Source: an uncultured Solimonas sp. (lineage in GTDB: Bacteria > Pseudomonadota > Gammaproteobacteria > Nevskiales > Nevskiaceae). Taken from it: 8,612 nucleotides of DNA. Shown here in pieces: positions 1 through 4,235 of this stretch. The notes under the pieces were generated by a model. That model saw only the letters and a program-made list of their open reading frames with translations. It had not been told where the DNA came from and searched no databases. The stretch's first letter is position 1; every line of letters begins with the position of its first letter. The translations under genes were made by a program, and so were the position numbers. The stretch is from positions 1 through 8,612 of the forward strand of contig CAMLDZ010000126.1 in NCBI GenBank assembly GCA_946478985.1, read 5' to 3'.

Positions 1-1226
1 AAGCCATGCTCGATGAACCAGTGCGGCGTGTGCGTGGTGAGGCTGAACAGCTTGTCGATCCCGAGCGAGCGCGCCTCGGCCTCGACGCGCTTGAGCAGCG
101 CGGCGGCGCGGCTGGCGCGGCGATAGTCCGGATGCACGGCGACGCAGGCCAGCTCGCCCATGCGCGCGTCGACGAACGGCAGCAGCGCGCAGCAGGCGAT
201 CACCAGGCCATCACGGACGATGACGTTGAAGTGCTGGATGTCCAGCTCGATCTGCTCGCGCGAGCGGGGCACCAGCATGCCTTGCTGCTCCAGCGGCTGG
301 ATCAGCGCCAGCACGCCGCCGACGTCGTCGATCGTCGCGTCGCGCGTTGCTTCGTAGTCGGCATCCGAGTACAGCATCAGGCCGCCGCCGTCGCGCGTGT
401 ACAGCTCGCGCAGCAGCGCGCCGTCGCCGTGGCCGACCAGGTGGATGCGCTTGACGCCGCCCTTGGTCGCGGCCAGCGCGGCCTGCAGGTAGGTGCGGTC
501 GATCGCGGTCAGCGTCTGGCTCTCCAGCAGCTTCTCGCCGTCGGCCCAGGACAGCTGACCGACGTCGCCGGTGCCGTCGGCGAGCACCCACTGATCCGGA
601 TCGGTGGGCGTGACGAACACCAGCTTGTCGGCGCCCATTGCCACGGCAACTGCCGTCGCCAGATCCTCGGCGCGCAGGTTGAAGGTCTCGCCGGTCGGCG
701 AATAGCCGATCGGCGACAGCAGGGCGATGCGGTCCTGCGCGAGCACCTGGCGGATGGTCTCGACGTCGACGCGGCGCACCTCGCCGGTGTACTGGTGATC
801 GACGCCGCCACGCACGCCGACCGGCCGCGCGGTGATCCAGTTGCCGCCGGCGACGCTGATCCGCGCGCCGCCCATCGGCGTCGAGATCAGCGAGGTCGAC
901 AGCCGCGCCTCGATCTCCATCCGCACGCTGCCGGCCGCGGCCTTGACGCCGTCCAGCGCCGCGCGGTCGGTGACGCGCAGGCCGTCGACGAAACGCGGCT
1001 CCAGGCCCTGCGCCTTGAGCCGCGCGTCGATCTGCGGGCGGATGCCATGCACCAGGATCAGCTTGACGCCCAGGCTGTGCAGCAGCGCGATGTCGTAGAT
1101 CAGCTGGTCGAAGTCGGCTCGCTCCGCCGCCTCGCCACCGAAGGCGATGACGAATACGCGGCCGTTGTGCGCGTGCACGTACGGCGCGCAGCCACGAAGC
1201 AGGGAGACGAAGTCGGACGGGTTCAT
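1..1226 (-). CDS. argA: N-acetylglutamate synthase ArgA (3' end cut off by window edge)
   Basis: ArgA transfers acetyl from acetyl-CoA to glutamate, the first step of arginine synthesis, in the cytoplasm. I translated the minus strand from the ATG at 1226 and obtained 408 codons before the window ends. Residues about 1-285 form the amino-acid-kinase-like domain: FVIAFGGEA near residue 25, LGVKLILVHGIRPQI near 52, MGGARISVAGGNW near 118, SPIGYSPTGETFNL near 171. Residues about 290-408 are the GNAT domain, with CVAVHPDYRR (361-370) before the acetyl-CoA loop and TTHTPHWFIEHG at the cut end, as in E. coli ArgA. Roughly 30 residues are missing at the C terminus. The first acetyl-CoA-loop residues are A-S-R-A-A where E. 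coli has S-S-R-G; I take this as family variation. The start fits the usual ArgA N terminus. No Shine-Dalgarno sequence precedes it, and a TATAAT lies 7 bases upstream, so the mRNA may be leaderless. Confidence 0.96.
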   Translation of the reverse strand, partial: MNPSDFVSLLRGCAPYVHAHNGRVFVIAFGGEAAERADFDQLIYDIALLHSLGVKLILVHGIRPQIDARLKAQGLEPRFVDGLRVTDRAALDGVKAAAGSVRMEIEARLSTSLISTPMGGARISVAGGNWITARPVGVRGGVDHQYTGEVRRVDVETIRQVLAQDRIALLSPIGYSPTGETFNLRAEDLATAVAVAMGADKLVFVTPTDPDQWVLADGTGDVGQLSWADGEKLLESQTLTAIDRTYLQAALAATKGGVKRIHLVGHGDGALLRELYTRDGGGLMLYSDADYEATRDATIDDVGGVLALIQPLEQQGMLVPRSREQIELDIQHFNVIVRDGLVIACCALLPFVDARMGELACVAVHPDYRRASRAAALLKRVEAEARSLGIDKLFSLTTHTPHWFIEHG

Positions 1227-1233
1227 GCGCGCG

Positions 1234-1239
1234 ATTATA
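1234..1239 (-). promoter_or_regulatory. Putative -10 element of argA
   Basis: The minus strand reads TATAAT, a perfect sigma-70 -10 hexamer, ending 7 bases before the argA ATG. Transcription from it would begin at or within a base of the A of the start codon, giving a leaderless mRNA. No convincing -35 hexamer is seen at 16-18 bp; GGTTCG is the sequence there. The assignment is inferred from sequence only. Confidence 0.55.
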
Positions 1240-1310
1240 CGGCGCGTGCCCGCACTCGAACCCTCATCCCCGGCTCCGACTTGCAGGCCGGAGAGGGCGG
1301 ACTTTTGTCA

Positions 1311-1328
1311 TTCTCCCCGCGGGGAGAA
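1311..1328. repeat. Perfect palindrome, REP-like (TTCTCCCCG family), copy 1
   Basis: TTCTCCCCGCGGGGAGAA is an 18-bp perfect palindrome in the argA-porin spacer. It shares the TTCTCCCC/GGGGAGAA arms with the larger palindrome 40 bp downstream. The whole spacer, 1227-1420, otherwise holds only the argA -10 and a GC-rich head (1261-1300) resembling the CCCTCATCCC start of REP-type repeats. No small gene is convincing there. Confidence 0.75.
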
Positions 1329-1365
1329 GGTGCGCGAGGTCAAGAGCAGCAAGGGGCTCAAGGTT

Positions 1366-1391
1366 CCTTCTCCCCGCGCGCGGGGAGAAGG
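1366..1391. repeat. Perfect 26-bp palindrome, REP-like, downstream of the porin
   Basis: Two 13-base arms (CCTTCTCCCCGCG and its complement) meet with no loop. A small hairpin, GCCC-GAA-GGGC, follows at 1393-1403, and then GATGAGGGG. Read on the minus strand this gives CCCTCATCC, a small hairpin and a palindrome, the general layout of bacterial REP elements. It starts 30 bases after the porin stop, so it could fold in the porin transcript and stabilise or end it. There is no T-run, so it is not a canonical intrinsic terminator. Confidence 0.75.
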
Positions 1392-1420
1392 TGCCCGAAG
1401 GGCGGATGAGGGGCCTTGCC

Positions 1421-2743
1421 TCAGTACGCGTACTTGGTCGAGAACTGCACGCGATCGAGCCGGCCGTCGTTGCCGCTCTCGACCTTGCGCAGCGCGTGGC
1501 GGTACTCGATGCCGAACGTCAGCTTCGGCGCCGGCGAATACAGCAGATTGATGCTGCCGCTGGTGACGTCGCGCGTCACCGCGCCGCCGCTGACGGCGAG
1601 GTCGTTGTCGGCATGCAGGTGCGAGAGCGTCGCCGTCGAGCGCCACTGCGGCGACCACGGGTGCCGATAGGCGAGGTAGCCGGACAGCAGGCGGATCTTG
1701 TCGAGCTCGCCGTCGAGCAGCACCGCGTCGGCCGCGGTGGCCAGCGCCAGATAGCGGCCGATGCCATCGCCGTAGTTGAGCTGGAACTTCAGATCGTCCT
1801 TGCCCAGCGCCAGCTTGCCGGCCAGCGAGACACCGCCGGCGCTGGCCTTGGCCTCGCTGGCCGGTGTGCCGTTGTCGACCTTGAGCTGGCGCAGCAGGCC
1901 GGCGACCGACAGCTCGCTGCCGCCGCTGAAATGGAAGTTGTAGCGGCCCACCAGATCCGGCAGCACGCCGTCGCCGGAATCGACGAAGGCGCCGCCGCCC
2001 TGCGGCATGTAGGTGGTCTCCGGGTTCTCCAGCGCCAGCATCAGATTGCCGAGCGTGTAGCGGATGATCGGCTGGCGGCCGAACACGGTGCCATCGGTGG
2101 GGAAGGCGACGAAGTCCAGGGTCTCCGGCAGCGAGTTCATGTTCTGGAAGGTGGTCCATTCCTCGCCGACCAGCCAGTTGCCGTAGGTGACGAAAGCGCG
2201 GCGCAGGCCGAAGTTATAGGCATTGGTCGCGCGCTCGTTGCCGGAGCCCTGGGCGACGATGAAGTCCATCTCCAGATACGCGCCGATCTTGTTGCCGCCG
2301 GCCAGCGGCGTGTCGGCGCGCACGAACAGGCGGGTTTCCTTGGCGTGCAGGTCCAGCGCCTCGTGGCTCTGGCCGCTGCCGTCGGATACCGGAATCGTAT
2401 TCGGGATATAGGTGTCGCGGCCGATGCCCTGCGCGACTTCACCGTCGGAGAAGCGCGAGTACATCACGTCGGCCTTCACGTAACCGCCGACCGTCACCGT
2501 CGTGCTGCCGATCGCCACGCTGTTTCCACCAGTCGCGGCCGCGAGAGCCGCAGGGACGGTTTTCGCCGCGGCAGGCGGTGGCGCGGCCTGTCTGGCGAGC
2601 TGTGCTTCGAGCTCGCCGAGGCGCTGCTTCAGCAGCTCGATCTCCGCCTGCATGCTGCCGGCCTGCGGCTCGGCGGCGCGCGCCAGCGGCGCCAGGCACA
2701 GCGACAGCGCGGCGAACGGCAGTACCGTTTTCTTGATGTTCAT
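1421..2743 (-). CDS. DcaP-like outer membrane porin
   Basis: 440 residues. It probably forms a trimeric beta-barrel in the outer membrane, like DcaP of Acinetobacter, which passes dicarboxylates and other small anions. Residues 1-23 are a signal peptide (MNIKKTVLPF start, hydrophobic core, cleavage after ARA). Residues about 31-52 (MQAEIELLKQRLGELEAQLA) form a short coiled coil, typical of this family. After a Pro/Ala-rich linker the barrel begins near residue 82 (TVTVGGYVKADVMYS) and ends in FSTKYAY, with a terminal aromatic residue. Alternating polar/hydrophobic strands run throughout, for example LDLHAKETRLFVRADTPL. I chose the ATG at 2743 over one four codons upstream (2755) because GGAGG stands 5 bases before it and the signal peptide then starts normally. 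It is divergent from crbR, with a dyad on its promoter side that recurs before yjcH-actP; this suggests, without proof, uptake of acetate or related acids under CrbR. The family call is firm, the substrate unknown. Confidence 0.88.
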   Translation of the reverse strand: MNIKKTVLPFAALSLCLAPLARAAEPQAGSMQAEIELLKQRLGELEAQLARQAAPPPAAAKTVPAALAAATGGNSVAIGSTTVTVGGYVKADVMYSRFSDGEVAQGIGRDTYIPNTIPVSDGSGQSHEALDLHAKETRLFVRADTPLAGGNKIGAYLEMDFIVAQGSGNERATNAYNFGLRRAFVTYGNWLVGEEWTTFQNMNSLPETLDFVAFPTDGTVFGRQPIIRYTLGNLMLALENPETTYMPQGGGAFVDSGDGVLPDLVGRYNFHFSGGSELSVAGLLRQLKVDNGTPASEAKASAGGVSLAGKLALGKDDLKFQLNYGDGIGRYLALATAADAVLLDGELDKIRLLSGYLAYRHPWSPQWRSTATLSHLHADNDLAVSGGAVTRDVTSGSINLLYSPAPKLTFGIEYRHALRKVESGNDGRLDRVQFSTKYAY

Positions 2744-2800
2744 GGGCTCCTCCATCTCGTTGTGGCAGGAGCATCCGCCGGCAGCCGGCGGGCGAATATT

Positions 2801-2812
2801 CGCCCTTGGTCG
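2801..2812. promoter_or_regulatory. CGAC-N4-GTCG-type dyad facing the porin (candidate CrbR site)
   Basis: On the minus strand this reads CGACCAAGGGCG, preceded by TT, close to the dyad facing yjcH (CGACCAAGGTCG at 7685-7696). One of the eight half-site positions deviates. It lies about 58 bases upstream of the porin ATG. A weak -10-like GATGCT is at 2775-2770 on the minus strand, at the same distance as the -10 hexamer in the yjcH promoter. Binding by CrbR is inferred from recurrence and position. Confidence 0.5.
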
Positions 2813-2835
2813 AAGTGCAGCGCGGCTTCGACCAA
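2806..2835. repeat. 10-bp inverted repeat joining the two dyads of the porin-crbR region
   Basis: TTGGTCGAAG at 2806-2815 and CTTCGACCAA at 2826-2835 are perfect reverse complements separated by 10 bases. They are the outward-facing parts of the two dyads, one directed at the porin and one at crbR, with centres 28 bp apart. Confidence 0.8.
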
Positions 2836-2840
2836 AGTCG
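2829..2840. promoter_or_regulatory. Perfect CGAC-N4-GTCG dyad beside the crbR start (candidate CrbR site)
   Basis: CGACCAAAGTCG is a perfect dyad (CGAC, 4-base spacer, GTCG) ending 3 bases before the putative crbR -10 hexamer. A protein bound here would lie between -35 and -10, which suggests autorepression or a role toward the porin side. This is inference only. Confidence 0.5.
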
Positions 2841-2843
2841 GAC

Positions 2844-2849
2844 TAGACT
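2844..2849 (+). promoter_or_regulatory. Putative -10 element of crbR
   Basis: TAGACT lies within CTAGACTGCA, which matches CTAGTCTGCA in front of yjcH (7721-7730) except for one base. It ends 6 bases before the crbR ATG, so transcription would start at about the start codon. No Shine-Dalgarno sequence is present, and no good -35 is visible. Confidence 0.45.
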
Positions 2850-2855
2850 GCAGCC

Positions 2856-3521
2856 ATGGACGCCACCGTCATCATTGCCGACGATCACCCGCTGTTCCGC
2901 GCCGCGCTGGCCGGCGCGGTGCGGCAGGTGCTGCCGCAGGCGCAGCTGATCGAGGCCGACAGCGTCGAGCGCCTGATGGAGGCCGTCGCCCGGCACGCCG
3001 ATGCCGATCTGGTGCTGCTGGATCTGCGCATGCCCGGCGCGCGCGGCTTCTCGTCGCTGCTGACGCTGCGCCAGGATCACCCGCAGCTGCCGGTGGCCGT
3101 AGTTTCCGCCGAGGAGCAGCCGGCGACGATGCGTCGTGCACTATCGTTCGGCGCCGCCGGCTTCATTCCCAAGTCGTCGGGCCTGGAGCAGCTGGGCACC
3201 GCACTGCGCGCCATTCTCGACGGCCAGACCTGGCTGCCGCCGGACGCCGCGGCGCTGCTGCGCGCCCCCGATGGCGACGCCGACGACGCCGAGCGCGTCG
3301 CCAGCCTGTCGCCGCAGCAGCTGCGCGTGCTGGCTGCCGTCGCCGCCGGCCAGCTCAACAAGCAGATCGCCTACGACCTCGGCGTCACCGAGGCCACCAT
3401 CAAGGCCCACATGACCGCCATCCTGCGCAAGCTCGGCCTGGTCCGCCGCACGCAGGCCGCGCTGCTGGCGCAGCGCGTGCTGAGCATCGAGGCGGCGGCG
3501 CCGCTGGTCGATGAGGACTAG
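2856..3521 (+). CDS. crbR: CrbR-like LuxR/NarL-family response regulator
   Basis: 221 residues: a receiver domain joined to a LuxR-type helix-turn-helix. Receiver, residues 1-120: acidic pair D9-D10 in VIIADDHPLFR, phospho-acceptor D56 in LVLLDLRMPG, S84 at the switch position and K106 in GFIPKSS. The HTH covers about 151-205 (LSPQQLRVLAAVAAGQLNKQ, then recognition helix TEATIKAHMTAIL). In Vibrio and Pseudomonas, CrbR (also called ErdR) is phosphorylated by CrbS (MxtR) and activates acs and acetate-uptake genes. The CrbS-type kinase on the facing strand and yjcH-actP beyond it support this assignment over other NarL-type regulators. The ATG at 2856 gives a normal N terminus, but there is no ribosome binding site and a -10-like hexamer is only 6 bases away. 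It is convergent with crbS; a DUF559 cassette starts 8 bases after its stop. Confidence 0.9.
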   Translation: MDATVIIADDHPLFRAALAGAVRQVLPQAQLIEADSVERLMEAVARHADADLVLLDLRMPGARGFSSLLTLRQDHPQLPVAVVSAEEQPATMRRALSFGAAGFIPKSSGLEQLGTALRAILDGQTWLPPDAAALLRAPDGDADDAERVASLSPQQLRVLAAVAAGQLNKQIAYDLGVTEATIKAHMTAILRKLGLVRRTQAALLAQRVLSIEAAAPLVDED

Positions 3522-3528
3522 CGGCTGG

Positions 3529-3607
3529 CCCTCACCCGCGTTTGGACAAGCTGGGGAGTGACTCCATGTCACTCCCCAATAGGCAAACGCCCTCTCCCGC
3601 AAGCGGG
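3529..3607 (+). repeat. Outer inverted repeat of the DUF559 cassette, left arm
   Basis: It begins CCCTCACCCGCGTTTGG and ends in the first part of a REP-type palindrome (3590-3613, CCCTCTCCCGC/GCGGGCGAGGG with one mismatch). Inside is a nested hairpin: GCGTTTG (3538-3544) pairs with CAAACGC (3584-3590), and within it TGGGGAGTGAC (3552-3562) pairs perfectly with GTCACTCCCCA (3568-3578) around a TCCAT loop. It lies just after the crbR stop and could fold in its mRNA. There is no T-tract. Confidence 0.9.
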
Positions 3608-3624
3608 CGAGGGGCTTCAACGAT

Positions 3625-4074
3625 CTAACTGCACTCACGCCCTCTCCCGCTTGCGGGAGAGGGGCCGGGGTGAGGGTGCGCGATCGCGCAGGACATCAGA
3701 ATTTTCTCCAGCACCGCTTGCGTCTGCAGCAACACCTCGTCGTTCCAGAAACGCAGAACCGTCCAGCCCTGTTCGAGCAGCCAGCGATCGCGTGTCAGAT
3801 CCTGGGAACTGTCGAGGTGCTGTCCACCATCGAGTTCCACGACCAGCCGTGCCGATGCGCAAACGAAGTCGGCTATGTACGGCCCGAGCGGAACCTGCCG
3901 ACGAAACTTGAAGCTGCACAGGCGGCGATCGCGCAGTTGCAGCCATAGGTGATTCTCCGCGTCCGTCTGGTGGCGACGCAGATCGCGAGCGTTGCGGAGC
4001 AGGCGGGACGAGCGGGCGCGAGGCATGCGGCCAGCGTGGCGGCGGTGGGCGATAAGCGCTGCGGATTGCGTCAC
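3625..4074 (-). CDS. DUF559 protein, Vsr-like endonuclease fold
   Basis: 149 residues from a GTG at 4074; a second possible start is the ATG at 4026, giving 133 residues that begin MPRARSSRLLRNARDLRR, the usual DUF559 N terminus. The domain looks complete: TDAENHLWLQLRDRRL (37-52), FKFRRQVPLGPYIADFVC (55-72), VVELDGGQH (78-86), WTVLRFWNDEVL (104-115). E40, D69, E80 and D82 fit the acidic residues expected of a Vsr/restriction-endonuclease-like fold. The family is predicted to act on DNA; substrate and role are unknown. Residues after about 132 (HPHPGPSPASGRG) are encoded by the REP-like repeat, so the tail is repeat-derived. On the upstream side, the GTGAGGG of the other repeat lies 6 bases before the GTG and may be its ribosome binding site. 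The gene seems intact rather than decayed. Lower GC than the flanks suggests transfer. Confidence 0.85.
   Translation of the reverse strand: MTQSAALIAHRRHAGRMPRARSSRLLRNARDLRRHQTDAENHLWLQLRDRRLCSFKFRRQVPLGPYIADFVCASARLVVELDGGQHLDSSQDLTRDRWLLEQGWTVLRFWNDEVLLQTQAVLEKILMSCAIAHPHPGPSPASGRGRECS
3640..3676 (-). repeat. Inner REP-like element, left copy
   Basis: Its reverse complement reads CCCTCACCCC-GG-CCCCTCTCCCGC and continues as a palindrome with 11-base arms and an AA loop (3640-3663). It is 35 of 37 identical to the copy at 4081-4117 in opposite orientation. It encodes most of the C-terminal tail of the DUF559 protein; the gene stops just beyond it at 3625. Confidence 0.9.
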
Positions 4075-4080
4075 AGCGTG

Positions 4081-4118
4081 CCCTCACCCCAACCCCTCTC
4101 CCGCAAGCGGGAGAGGGG
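4081..4118 (+). repeat. Inner REP-like element, right copy
   Basis: CCCTCACCCC is followed by AA and a perfect palindrome with 12-base arms (CCCCTCTCCCGC, AA loop, 4093-4118). The head CCCTCA faces the DUF559 gene and the palindrome points outward, mirroring the left copy. Its head on the minus strand (GTGAGGG) lies just upstream of the DUF559 GTG start. Confidence 0.9.
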
Positions 4119-4146
4119 CTCCTGCTGGACGCACCGCACCAACGCC

Positions 4147-4225
4147 CCCGCTTGCGGGAGAGGGCGTTTGCCTACTGGGGAGTGACATGGAGTTACTGCA
4201 CGGCTTGTCCAAACGCGGGTAAGGG
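4147..4225 (-). repeat. Outer inverted repeat of the DUF559 cassette, right arm
   Basis: Reverse complement of 3529-3607 with 6 mismatches in 79. Four of the six fall in one hairpin arm: here TGGGGAGTGAC (4176-4186) faces GTTACTGCACG, so the hairpin is imperfect, whereas in the left arm it is perfect. The outer pairing GCGTTTG (4164-4170) with CAAACGC (4210-4216) is kept. It ends 10 bases from the crbS stop codon. Confidence 0.9.
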
Positions 4226-4235
4226 CGGCACTTCT

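Larger units (their letters stand above)
3529..4225. mobile_element. DUF559 cassette bounded by 79-bp inverted repeats
   Basis: A 697-bp unit with mirror symmetry: 79-bp outer inverted repeats (3529-3607 and 4147-4225, 73 of 79 identical), then 37-bp REP-like elements in inverted orientation (3640-3676 and 4081-4117, 35 of 37 identical), with one DUF559 gene in the centre. It fills the crbR-crbS gap, starting 7 bases after the crbR stop and ending 10 bases before the crbS stop. Three 60-base lines inside the gene (3721-3900) count to about 62% GC, below the neighbours. There is no transposase gene and no convincing target duplication. Mobility is inferred from the symmetry and composition; it could instead be a chromosomal REP cluster that trapped a gene. 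Confidence 0.6.

Noticed and set aside
6..1409. A 467-codon plus-strand open frame over argA.
   Set aside because: Low-complexity Arg/Gln/Ala/Asp translation opposite a clear ArgA; it also runs through the REP-like palindromes.
3552..3578. Perfect hairpin after crbR as an intrinsic terminator.
   Set aside because: No T-run follows the stem (AATAGG follows). It may fold in RNA, but I do not call it a terminator.
3529..4225. CRISPR array, because of several similar short repeats.
   Set aside because: The repeats are inverted palindromes with unequal spacing around a gene, not regularly spaced direct repeats with spacers.
3521..4229. A possible target-site duplication (GCGGC at 3521-3525 and 4225-4229) around the DUF559 cassette.
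   Set aside because: Five GC-only bases in a 70% GC context that do not abut the repeat ends symmetrically; expected by chance.
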